Shown: piece after piece, positions 1 to 6,949 of the stretch
Numbering within the stretch: position 1 is the stretch's first letter
How the letters are laid out: every line of letters starts with the position of its first letter
DNA from: Kitasatospora phosalacinea
GTDB taxonomy: Bacteria > Actinomycetota > Actinomycetes > Streptomycetales > Streptomycetaceae
Assembly (NCBI RefSeq): GCF_030268885.1
Contig: NZ_BSSA01000038.1
Coordinates: forward strand, 15,651-75,662
Direction of reading: 5' to 3'
Length of the DNA stretch: 60,012 nucleotides
Translations under genes and position numbers: made by a program
Notes under the pieces: model-generated
The model's database searches: none
What the model was told of the DNA's origin: nothing
The model's input: the letters and a program-made list of their open reading frames with translations, nothing else

Positions 1-322
1 CCACCACGACCCGGCCCGACGGCACCCCCCTCGCCATCACCACCAGCGAAGATGAGACCGGCATTGTCTGGGACCTGACCACCGGAGACCGACTGCACAT
101 CCTCAGGGGTCACTCCGGTCCGGTGAGCGCGGTCGCCACCACGACCCGGCCCGACGGCACCCCCCTCGCCATCACCACCAGCGAAGATGAGACCGGCATT
201 GTCTGGGACCTGACCACCGGAGACCGACTGCACATCCTCAGGGGTCACTCCGGTCCGGTGAGCACGGTCGCCACCACGACCCGGCCCGACGGCACCCCCC
301 TCGCCATCACCACCAGCGAAGA
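1..322 (+). repeat. 135-bp tandem repeats encoding WD40 blades
   Basis: The unit beginning ccaccacgacccggcccgac occurs at 1, 136 and 271, an exact 135-bp (45-codon) period. Copies one and two are almost base-identical (gcg/acg differs near 128/263); copy three diverges after about 322. Identity at synonymous positions indicates recent duplication or gene conversion. Confidence 0.9.
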
Positions 323-491
323 CCGCAGCAGCATTCTCTGGAACCCCTGCACCGGCCAGGTAGTGGAACGCCTGCAGCTGCCCTATACCGGGAGAATCGC
401 GGCAGGTACTGATGCAGGGTTCGTGATCGCCTACGGGGAGAACATTGCGTGCTTCGTCTGGAATCCAGGCCCGGCCACTGGTGGTCTCTAG
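3..491 (+). CDS. WD40-repeat protein, C-terminal part (5' end outside window)
   Basis: The frame is open from the first bases of the window to a TAG at 491, so only the last ~162 codons are seen. It encodes WD40 blades: 'GHSGPVSAVATT' openings and '(I/V)W(D/N)' strand ends recur every 45 residues, with the last blade degenerating into a non-repetitive tail. A GTG at 123 is internal to the repeats and is not a credible start. Known actinobacterial proteins with such near-identical blades often carry an N-terminal protease, kinase or NTPase effector, but that part is not in the window, so the function cannot be stated. WD40 propellers act as protein-binding platforms. Confidence 0.8.
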   Translation, partial: TTTRPDGTPLAITTSEDETGIVWDLTTGDRLHILRGHSGPVSAVATTTRPDGTPLAITTSEDETGIVWDLTTGDRLHILRGHSGPVSTVATTTRPDGTPLAITTSEDRSSILWNPCTGQVVERLQLPYTGRIAAGTDAGFVIAYGENIACFVWNPGPATGGL

Positions 492-614
492 CTCTGGTGA
501 CGACCTCGAGACTGGCAGGCCCGCATCGCCGTGGCGGACACCGGCGTGGCCAGACCCCGACAAGGTGGCGGCCATGCCGGACAAAGGAGCTGGCGATAGC
601 GGTCCAGCCCCTAG

Positions 615-755
615 TACTCCAGTGAGAGTTCTTCGTTTTCGCTGGTCAGCGACCTGGTGGCGGCGAGTGTAGCCGGGCTGTGTCAGGGGGGGAGGGGTGT
701 TCGCGGGGATGTCGCGCGAACGGGTGGCCGCGGCGCATGTAGTGGCAGCGCCGCG
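615..755. repeat. Left 141-bp terminal inverted repeat
   Basis: Bases 615-755 are the reverse complement of 2033-2173, including a run of seven G/C. Differences seen are gaacgggtgg/gaacgagtgg and gcggcgc/gcgacgc. This arm includes the 3' coding end of the transposase in its restored frame. Confidence 0.9.
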
Positions 756-791
756 CGTGTGCTTGGTGACGGCGGCGCCATCTGGACCAGG

Positions 792-2018
792 TCAGGGTGT
801 GGTCGCGGTCCGCAGGACGGTGGCGGGGTCGAGCTGCCAGCAGACGGCGAATCTCGGCCGGTGTGAGATCCACGAGGTCGGGCGTGTCGTCACTGTCGCC
901 CCCTTTTCGCGCTCCTGGGCGGCCATGACGGCCAGGAACGCGTGGGCGAGCATCGCGAGGGTGATGTGCCGGTACCAGCCCACGTAGCGGCGGACCTCGT
1001 ACTGGTCCAGGCCGCACTCGTTCTTCGCGCTCTGGAAGCATTCCTCGATCTTCCAGCGGCATCCGGCGATGCGGACCAGGTCGACGACGGTGGCGTCCAG
1101 GGGCGCGCAGGCCAGGTAGTAGGCGACGTCGTCGGCCTTGGTCAGGCTGCGGCGCGCCAGCATCCAGCGTTGGCGGGTGGGCTGGTCGCCGTCGAATTCC
1201 CAGACAGCGGGCAGGCGTGCTGCAGCCCAGTCGTAGAGGCGCTCGCCCTTGGCCCCGGAGCCGGCGGACAGTTGCTGCCAAGCCTCGGGCGGGGCTTGGG
1301 TGATGAGGAAGTCGATCCGCGGGCCGTGCACCTGCTGGGACTTGGGAACGGCCACCACGTAGGAGAGCCCGGCGTCTTCGAGGAACCGGCGGAAGTGCGA
1401 GTCCTGGCCGTAGGCCGAGTCCGCGGTGACCCACGCGATCGGCAGCGGCGAGGCCAGAGCTCGCTTGATCATCGACCGTGCGAGCTCCAACTTGGTGGCG
1501 AAGCCGCGCTCGTCGGGGACGCGGGCGGCCTGGCAGCGTTGCCGGTCCTCGGCCCAGGACTTGGGCAGGTAGAGCTCACGGTCGACCAGGGCATGGCCCT
1601 TGGTCGAGGCGTAGGCGGCGAAGACGCCGATCTGGCAGTTCTCCGTGCGGCCGGCGGTGCCCGAGTACTGGCGCTGCACGCCGGCCGAGACCGTGCCCTT
1701 CTTCACGAAGCCCGTGTCGTCGAGGATCAGGACACCGTCAGGGGTGCCGAGTTGCTCGCCGATGTAGGCCTGCAGGTCGTCGCGGACCTCGTCCGCGCTC
1801 CAGCAGGCGCGGGCGAGCAGGTGCTGCAGCCGATGTGGGGCCGGGTGCCCGGCGAACTCGGCCAACTGCCAGCTGTTCTTTCGCCCTACCGGGCCCAGCA
1901 GCCCGCGTACGTAGTCCCGCATCCGCTTCCGCGGCTCCACCCGCGTGAATCGGGCCCCGATCCGCAGGAAGAGTTCGGTCAGTTCCCGGTCCCACACATC
2001 CGTCAGATCGTCGCTCAC
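792..2018 (-). CDS. IS701-family DDE transposase, frameshifted near its C terminus
   Basis: The product (408 residues, GTG start at 2018) is a DDE transposase: LILDDTGFVKKG carries the first Asp, WVTADSAYGQD the second, and the WKIEECFQSAKNECGLDQYEVR region the catalytic Glu. After EREKG the reading becomes unlike the family, whereas the -1 frame reads DLVDLTPAEIRRLL and WSRWRRRHQ, the expected C terminus, and runs on to 646. The switch point is a plus-strand CCCCCTTTT run at 899-907 (A4G5 in the coding strand). A single-base deletion or a -1 ribosomal slip would explain it. The element may therefore be inactive, or may rely on slippage. Confidence 0.85.
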   Translation of the reverse strand: MSDDLTDVWDRELTELFLRIGARFTRVEPRKRMRDYVRGLLGPVGRKNSWQLAEFAGHPAPHRLQHLLARACWSADEVRDDLQAYIGEQLGTPDGVLILDDTGFVKKGTVSAGVQRQYSGTAGRTENCQIGVFAAYASTKGHALVDRELYLPKSWAEDRQRCQAARVPDERGFATKLELARSMIKRALASPLPIAWVTADSAYGQDSHFRRFLEDAGLSYVVAVPKSQQVHGPRIDFLITQAPPEAWQQLSAGSGAKGERLYDWAAARLPAVWEFDGDQPTRQRWMLARRSLTKADDVAYYLACAPLDATVVDLVRIAGCRWKIEECFQSAKNECGLDQYEVRRYVGWYRHITLAMLAHAFLAVMAAQEREKGATVTTRPTSWISHRPRFAVCWQLDPATVLRTATTP

Positions 2019-2032
2019 ACTGAGGAGCTGTC

Positions 2033-2173
2033 CGCGGCGCTGCCACTACATGCGTCGCGGCCACTCGTTCGCGCGACATCCCCGCGAACACCCCTCCCCC
2101 CCTGACACAGCCCGGCTACACTCGCCGCCACCAGGTCGCTGACCAGCGAAAACGAAGAACTCTCACTGGAGTA
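2033..2173. repeat. Right 141-bp terminal inverted repeat
   Basis: Inverted copy of 615-755. It lies just upstream of the transposase start (2018), so the promoter side of the element is an inverted copy of the transposase 3' end. Confidence 0.9.
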
Positions 2174-2198
2174 CTAGTACTCCAGCTGTAGATCTTGA

Positions 2199-3521
2199 TC
2201 ACGGTTGTTGTGCGGCCTGGCGGTGGTAGTGGCTGGTGCGGGCGCGGGCTTGGTGTTGTCGGCGCCAGTGCGACCAGCGGAGTCGGTGCGCCAGGTCGCG
2301 GGCAGGCTGGACGATGAACGCGGCGAAGAGGCGTCGGATCTCGTTGCATGTCAGCGGGGCGAGCCCTGGTGCTGTCGGGGCGGCCCGCTCGATGGCGGCC
2401 GTGACCGCGAGGAAGGCGTGCGCGAGCATGGCCAGGGTGGTCCAGCGGTGCCAGGAGGTCCACCGGCGGACCTGGTGCTCGTCCAGCCCGGCCAATCCCT
2501 TGGCGGCCTGGAAGGTCTCCTCCACAGTCCAGCGGCGCCCGGCCACCTTGACCAGCGTGGCCAGCGGGACGAGGCGGGCCGAGTAGCAGCGGTAGAAGGC
2601 GAGTTCACCGGTGCGCCGGTTGCGCCGGATCAGCAGCCACCGGTGGCCTGGACAGTCCGGCGGGCTGTCGATGTCGACCTGGGCCCAGTCGTAGAAGCGG
2701 CGGCCCTTGGCGCCGTCGCCCGCAGACAGCCGCTGCCAGGCCTTCTTCGGTAGGCCGTGGGCCAGCACGCCGGCCCGGAAGACGCCCGCGCGGGTGGCGA
2801 TCGGGCGTTTGCGTGAGACGGCCAGCACATAGCCGATCTGACGTCTCTCCAGTTCGGCACTCAGGTGCGGGTCACCGCCGTAGACCTCGTCGCCGGTGAC
2901 CCATGCGGCCGGCACGTCAGCGTCCAGGGCCTGGGCGATCATCTCGGTGGCCAGGGCGGGCTTGGTGGCGAATCTCAAGTCGTCGGGGATTCCCGCTGCC
3001 CGGCACCGGTCGGGGTCCTGGGTCCAGGAGCGCGGGATGTAGAGGCGCCGGTCAATGGCGGTGTGCCCGGCCGTGGCGGAGTAGACGAGGTAGACGGCCA
3101 CCTGGGAGTTCTCGATTCGGCCCGCGGTGCCGGTGTACTGGCGCTGGACTCCGACGCTCGCGGTCCCCTTCTTCAGATCCCCGGTCTCGTCGACGACCAG
3201 GACGGCCTCCTCGTCGCGAAGGTGGTCGACCACGAAGGCCCGTATGTCGTCACGGACTTGGTCGGCGTTCCAGGACGCGCGGCTGAGCAGGTGCTGCATG
3301 CCGGCCGGACTCGCGTCGCCGGCGTGCTCGGCGATCGTCCAGCAGTTCTTCCTCGGCAGGTCCGCGAGCAGGCCCAGCACGAACGCCCGCGCCCGGCGAC
3401 GTGGCTCCACCCGGGCGAACCGGCCCGCCACCCGGGCCATCAGGCCCTCGAATACCGACTGCCACCGGGCAGGGTCTACGCTGTGGCCCACGGCCACCGG
3501 CTGATCTTCGTTTGTCCACAC
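2199..3521 (-). CDS. IS701-family DDE transposase
   Basis: This 440-residue transposase is a diverged paralogue of the one at 792-2018 (compare the shared GVQRQY(S/T)GTAGR and QRLSAG(S/D)GAKG stretches). Catalytic acids are visible in VLVVDETGDLKKG, AWVTGDEVYGGD and WTVEETFQAAKGLAGLDEHQ. The C-terminal LRWSHWRRQHQARA segment is intact, unlike in the neighbour. The stop codon at 2199 lies inside the left inverted repeat, which is usual for compact elements. The start is a GTG with no clear ribosome site. It should be a complete, possibly active transposase. Confidence 0.9.
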   Translation of the reverse strand: MWTNEDQPVAVGHSVDPARWQSVFEGLMARVAGRFARVEPRRRARAFVLGLLADLPRKNCWTIAEHAGDASPAGMQHLLSRASWNADQVRDDIRAFVVDHLRDEEAVLVVDETGDLKKGTASVGVQRQYTGTAGRIENSQVAVYLVYSATAGHTAIDRRLYIPRSWTQDPDRCRAAGIPDDLRFATKPALATEMIAQALDADVPAAWVTGDEVYGGDPHLSAELERRQIGYVLAVSRKRPIATRAGVFRAGVLAHGLPKKAWQRLSAGDGAKGRRFYDWAQVDIDSPPDCPGHRWLLIRRNRRTGELAFYRCYSARLVPLATLVKVAGRRWTVEETFQAAKGLAGLDEHQVRRWTSWHRWTTLAMLAHAFLAVTAAIERAAPTAPGLAPLTCNEIRRLFAAFIVQPARDLAHRLRWSHWRRQHQARARTSHYHRQAAQQP

Positions 3522-3556
3522 AACTGACGATGATCAACGGTGGCCGCCTCGCGTTT

Positions 3557-3994
3557 CTACGCCATCCAGCAGTACAGACGGTCCTCCCGGCCGCCGACGG
3601 CCCGCGCCAGACCGGCCAGAGCGCGCAGGATCCCGGCGGCCGTCTGCTGGTCCAGCACCTCGCCGTCCTCCGCCCGCTCCTGCAGCCAGAGTCGGCCGAC
3701 CTCGCCAAGCCGGAGCTCATCGGCGCCGGCGAGCGCGTCCTTAACGGTCCTGGACACGGCCAGGACCAGCGGACCCTCGCCGTCGCCCGGGTCGGCAATG
3801 ACCTCCGGCTCATCAGCGGCGACGAGCTCCTCGAAGCTCCGACCGGTGAAGATGCTCTCCCACTCGATCAGCGCCTCTTCGGCATCGAAGTTGCCGTACG
3901 TCAACGACTCGAAGACCCCGTCCGGGCCGCCTCCCACGACCGCAGCCGCAGCATCACGGTCCGGTGCCACGAAGAACTTGATGACGATGCTCAC
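3557..3994 (-). CDS. Passenger protein of unknown function within the second insertion sequence
   Basis: About 145 residues from a GTG at 3994 (VSIVIKFFVAPD start), the most natural N terminus, although the frame is open further upstream. The protein is acidic and ends RLYCWMA. No catalytic motif or membrane segment is seen. It reads in the same direction as the transposase, upstream of it and inside the element ends, so it travels with the element. It has no role in known IS701 transposition that I can name. It might be a regulator, an accessory protein or cargo. I do not recognise the family. Confidence 0.6.
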   Translation of the reverse strand: MSIVIKFFVAPDRDAAAAVVGGGPDGVFESLTYGNFDAEEALIEWESIFTGRSFEELVAADEPEVIADPGDGEGPLVLAVSRTVKDALAGADELRLGEVGRLWLQERAEDGEVLDQQTAAGILRALAGLARAVGGREDRLYCWMA

Positions 3995-4309
3995 CGGGGC
4001 ATCGTGCCTGTTCAACCGGCCCGGGTCTACCTGCCGCAAGCCCACAGAACGGGATCAGCAAAAACCGAGATCGCCCCACTTGAGCGCCAAGATCAAGATC
4101 TACAGATGGAGTACTAGGCCGGGCGAACTCGTGCTCTCGTACAGCGTGTGCGCCCCGCTGCTGGTCGCCGGGCCCGCCGTCCCCTGGCTCGTGGTGGCGA
4201 TCGAGCACATTCGCCAGGCCCACTGAACCCTGGTGGCTCAACCAAATGCTGTCATAGGCGAGGGATGCGCAGGTCGCCAGTCGCCAAAGTGTGAGGCGCT
4301 CGGGCAGAG

Positions 4310-4792
4310 CTAACCCCGGGCTTTCGTCATGGCCTTGAATACTTCCTCCTCTGATTCTCCGCGGATTGCCCAATATAGATCGCGAAGATTTAGAAGCCTC
4401 TTTCGGAGGTCCTTATCGGGCTCGACGAGGGCCAGCCTTGCTTCCATTTCCAGCACCTTCCATGCGGCGGCCCGCTGTTCGGCGCGAGAACGCTGCTTTT
4501 CGGCATTGAGAAATGTTGAGATAGCCGCACAAATTGCGCCCAGAATGGCCAGGATGGCGGCTGGTATGCGTCCTGCCGTTGATGATAATGCTGTCAGTCC
4601 GGCAATCGCCGAGAAGACCGCGGCGGGGATTCCAAACGTGAAGTGGGCCCTCCTCCAGTTAACTTGCTTCCTTTCCCACCTTTCGTGCTCGCCTAGCGCC
4701 TCGCTTTGAACCTCGGCGATCAAATCCTTTTGTTCGGATAGCGTCTTGGCCTTGCTGGCATTATCCACAAATCGCGGAATGTAGCTACCCAT
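4310..4792 (-). CDS. SLATT-like two-helix membrane protein
   Basis: The start is set at ATG 4792 because aaggattatcaaATG provides a good ribosome site; the ATG at 4897 has none. The 160-residue product has a charged N-terminal part (SEQKDLIAEVQSEALGEHERWERKQ), two adjacent hydrophobic helices (FGIPAAVFSAIAGLTAL and AAILAILGAICAAISTFL) and a helical C-terminal region with EMEARLAL and LRDLYWAIRGE. This layout fits SLATT domains, pore-forming effectors often linked to nucleotide-signal defence systems. Base composition is visibly more AT-rich than its neighbours, suggesting transfer. Family assignment is by architecture and is not certain. Confidence 0.6.
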   Translation of the reverse strand: MGSYIPRFVDNASKAKTLSEQKDLIAEVQSEALGEHERWERKQVNWRRAHFTFGIPAAVFSAIAGLTALSSTAGRIPAAILAILGAICAAISTFLNAEKQRSRAEQRAAAWKVLEMEARLALVEPDKDLRKRLLNLRDLYWAIRGESEEEVFKAMTKARG

Positions 4793-5005
4793 TTGATAAT
4801 CCTTGGGGATGAGGTTTCCGGCTGACCTTTGCCTACAGAGACATTGTTTCCCTAGTAAGAGGATGCGCTTCGAAAGGGTAGAGCGCATGTCGACCACTCC
4901 GTCGTCCAGTGACTATCGGGTAGCGGTAGGCCGGACGGGGGGACCGCGGCATGGGTCAGCCCGTGCTGACCACGGCTCAGGCAGATGCAGCGGTAGCTTC
5001 GCACC

Positions 5006-5662
5006 GTGAAGCACCTTGTCACCACGGATCACGTAAGTCTGGTTGTCTCCGTGCTCGCGTTCATTGCTGCGGCGTTCTCAGCCCTGTACACGCGCGGCCA
5101 GCTCAGCTTGGCGAGGAGGGTCCGCAGAGAAAGCCTCGAACCCTATGTGGTGGCCGAGCTTGCTCCGCGGGCACCAGAGTCGGAGATGCTGTGCTTGGTT
5201 ATCACAAATATCGGACCGACTGTAGCCCGTGATGTGCGGGTCCAGGTCGAGCCTCGCCTCCGTACCACGCTGGGTTACGAGCAGCAGCGGGCAGTCGAAG
5301 CGTTCCTACATCGCCCGATTGCGATGCTGCCACCCGGCCGGCGGATTATGTTCAACCTCGGTACAGCGCACAGCATTTTCGACGAGGCCGCCGGGATTCC
5401 CCTGCAGTATGACTTCCAGGTGGAGGCGAAGAGCCTGTTCGGCGACGTTGAGCCTCTGCTCTACCGAATCGATCTCAATGCTCTTCGCGAGAGCGCAATC
5501 GAGACGGAGACGACCGTTGGCCAGCTCATGAAGATCAAGAAGTACATGGAAACCATCGCGAACACGCTTCCTCAGCTCGCGCCGCAAAGCCCTACGCAGG
5601 CAACGCGCAGAGCTAGTTGGCGATCATGCCGCATTCGGGGACGTCGTCGCCGCAATCGCTAA
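5006..5662 (+). CDS. Membrane-anchored protein of unknown function
   Basis: 218 residues from a GTG at 5006 with a weak ribosome site. One N-terminal transmembrane helix (VSLVVSVLAFIAAAFSAL) is followed by a soluble domain with several beta-strand-like segments (PYVVAEL, CLVITNIGPTVARDVRVQV, YDFQVEAKSLFG) and a C-terminal helical stretch. The TNIGPTVARDV pattern resembles a common beta-sandwich module found after a membrane anchor in bacterial hypothetical proteins. It is divergent from the SLATT-like gene, with 213 bp between the two starts, and may act with it. No enzyme motif is visible. Confidence 0.65.
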   Translation: MKHLVTTDHVSLVVSVLAFIAAAFSALYTRGQLSLARRVRRESLEPYVVAELAPRAPESEMLCLVITNIGPTVARDVRVQVEPRLRTTLGYEQQRAVEAFLHRPIAMLPPGRRIMFNLGTAHSIFDEAAGIPLQYDFQVEAKSLFGDVEPLLYRIDLNALRESAIETETTVGQLMKIKKYMETIANTLPQLAPQSPTQATRRASWRSCRIRGRRRRNR

Positions 5663-5664
5663 GA

Positions 5665-5680
5665 TGCCCCTCGTGGGGCT
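5665..5680. terminator. Short hairpin between convergent genes
   Basis: gcccc (5666-5670), loop tcgt, ggggc (5675-5679) lies between the convergent ends of 5006-5662 and 5720-6043. It has no U tract and is a weak candidate for a bidirectional terminator. Confidence 0.35.
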
Positions 5681-5719
5681 GAGGAGCTAGGCCTGAGCTG
5701 GGCATGACCACATTCCGTA

Positions 5720-6043
5720 TCACTTCTGCCGGGCCTGACGGCGGCGGACTGCCGAGCAGTCCCACGTTTCCCGAGGTTGCCCGGCCAGTGTGTGGCCCAA
5801 GTTCTCGGCGGCCTGGACGACTTCTCTGCCAAGGCCGGTCAGCGCAAGCTTGCGACCCCGGCCCGCGCGGATCAGCAGCGGGCCGCCGAGGTCCGTCTCC
5901 AGACGCTTGAGCTGCACGGTGAGGGTCGCGGGATTGATGCCGTGCGTCCGGCACGCTTCCGTCAGGGTGGGGTACTCGACGACTTGGACGAAGACCCGGA
6001 GTCGGCGGAGCGCGTAGGTGTTGCCCAGAGTGGGCCGGATCAC
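5720..6043 (-). CDS. LysR-type HTH protein lacking an effector domain
   Basis: The GTG at 6043 is chosen because it overlaps the MazG gene stop as GTGA. The 107-residue product has the LysR winged-helix pattern: LRRLRVFVQVVEYPTLTEAC, then INPATLTVQLKRLETDLGG, then the wing LLIRAGRGRKLALTGLG. LysR regulators are normally ~300 residues with a periplasmic-binding-like sensor domain; here the protein stops soon after the linker helix. It is the last gene of the long leftward series. It may be a truncated regulator or a genuine HTH-only DNA-binding protein. Confidence 0.65.
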   Translation of the reverse strand: MIRPTLGNTYALRRLRVFVQVVEYPTLTEACRTHGINPATLTVQLKRLETDLGGPLLIRAGRGRKLALTGLGREVVQAAENLGHTLAGQPRETWDCSAVRRRQARQK

Positions 6044-6924
6044 CTCCGGTGCCGAGGTGAAGTCGTGCTGCGGGCACCGGGGTTGCCGATTGTTCTGGTG
6101 GGCACGGTGGCGGTCGCGGTGAGTGCGGCCTGCAGCTCGGTCCACCAGGCATCGGGAAGGCGTGGATCGCTGGTGAGGACCGGGCTGCCGGCCTGGAGCG
6201 CCGGGAGCGGCACGTACTCGGACAGCTCGGCGCGGTAGGCGTGGCGGCCGGTCGACCAGTCGACAAGGCCGTGCAGGCGGGGACGGGGGACGGCCGGCGG
6301 GAGCGCCGCCTGGGCGGTGGCGGATCCCTCCCATAGGCGGCCGCCCCCGCGGTCCTGCTGCGCGCAGACCAGGCGAAGCCACCACCGGCCGGCGCGCCGG
6401 GAGAGGGTGCGGCCCTGCCAGCCCCACAGTTCGGTCCCGGTCGGCTCGACCCTGAGCGTCCGGGCCGCCGTGGCGTGCGCCCTCCGCATCCGCTGCCGCT
6501 CGTCGGCCTCGCCGGGCGGGGCGAACACTGCCGCCGGGCCGTGATCGTGCCTGCTCGCCGCGCTGGGGCGCCCCTCGACGACCGGCTGGATGTCCACGGC
6601 GGCGGTGGGGCGCAGGCGGGCGGCGAGGTCCGCCATGTCGGTGGTGAAACGGTCCCCGAGGTCGATGCCGGTCTCCTCGGCGATGACCATGAGCGAGAAC
6701 AGGCAGTCGGACAGCTCGTGGGCGATCTTCCCGGTGTCGGCGGCCACGTCGGCGCGGTGGCCCTGGTGAGCCGTGATCAGCTTCGCGAGGTCGCCGACGT
6801 CACCGGTGAAGCCCAGGACGAAGTCCGACAGGTCCCAGGTGCGGCCCAGCTTCCGCTGGTTGATGTCGTCGTAGAGGGCGCGTACCTCGTCAGCGGCGGC
6901 GCGCATCTCGTCCCAGGTGGGCAT
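6040..6924 (-). CDS. MazG-like nucleotide pyrophosphohydrolase domain with an extra C-terminal domain
   Basis: 294 residues, ATG at 6924 with GGAG six bases upstream. Residues ~1-105 resemble all-alpha MazG-like NTP pyrophosphatases (FVLGFTGDVGDLAKL; KIAHELSDCLFSLMVIAEETGIDLG), which clear non-canonical NTPs. The canonical EExxE of the first helix is weakened to GDVGD. Residues ~150-270 form a separate Trp-rich domain (ELWGWQGRTL, WWLRLV, LWEGSATAQAAL) that I cannot assign; it might be an N-lobe-like piece of a phosphotransferase. The stop overlaps the next gene. The fusion may be a lineage-specific architecture. Confidence 0.65.
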   Translation of the reverse strand: MPTWDEMRAAADEVRALYDDINQRKLGRTWDLSDFVLGFTGDVGDLAKLITAHQGHRADVAADTGKIAHELSDCLFSLMVIAEETGIDLGDRFTTDMADLAARLRPTAAVDIQPVVEGRPSAASRHDHGPAAVFAPPGEADERQRMRRAHATAARTLRVEPTGTELWGWQGRTLSRRAGRWWLRLVCAQQDRGGGRLWEGSATAQAALPPAVPRPRLHGLVDWSTGRHAYRAELSEYVPLPALQAGSPVLTSDPRLPDAWWTELQAALTATATVPTRTIGNPGARSTTSPRHRR

Positions 6925-6949
6925 CGGATGCTCCGTATCGGGTGCGTGG

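Larger units (their letters stand above)
615..2173 (-). mobile_element. Insertion sequence, IS701-family-like, 1559 bp, with unusually long terminal inverted repeats
   Basis: The element starts tactccagtgagag at 615 and ends ctctcactggagta at 2173. CTAG lies immediately on both sides (611-614 and 2174-2177), matching the 4-bp YTAR target duplication known for the IS701 family. It carries one leftward DDE transposase gene. The ends are 141-bp inverted repeats (615-755 and 2033-2173) with only about two mismatches, far longer than the ~25 bp usual in the family. The right CTAG is shared with the next element. Confidence 0.85.
2178..4113 (-). mobile_element. Second IS701-family-like element, 1936 bp, carrying a passenger gene
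   Basis: The ends are ~23-bp inverted repeats: tactccagctgtagatcttg from 2178 and its near-complement ending at 4113 (one mismatch). CTAG flanks it at 2174-2177 and 4114-4117; the left copy is shared with the preceding element, as expected if one element inserted at the CTAG duplication of the other. It holds a leftward transposase (2199-3521) and a second leftward gene (3557-3994) between the transposase start and the right end. It is larger than the ~1.4-1.6 kb usual for the family. Confidence 0.85.
574..4226 (+). pseudogene. 49-residue membrane peptide gene split by two insertion sequences
   Basis: Joining 574-614 directly to 4118-4226 (dropping 615-4117, that is both IS elements and two of the three CTAG copies) gives one open frame starting ATG at 574 and ending TGA at 4226. 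It starts MPDKGAGDSG, passes through PRPGELVLSYSV at the junction and continues with a hydrophobic stretch (APLLVAGPAVPWLVVAI) before IEHIRQAH. The product is a small protein with one predicted transmembrane helix. A modest ribosome site (aaggtgg) precedes the ATG. No family is recognised. The clean reconstruction supports a real gene inactivated by insertion, although a chance frame of this length cannot be excluded. Confidence 0.55.

Noticed and set aside
1..322. CRISPR-like array
   Set aside because: The repeats are 135-bp direct coding repeats without spacers; they encode WD40 blades.
942..2105. 387-codon rightward frame over the first transposase
   Set aside because: Antisense shadow of the transposase; no homology-like motifs.
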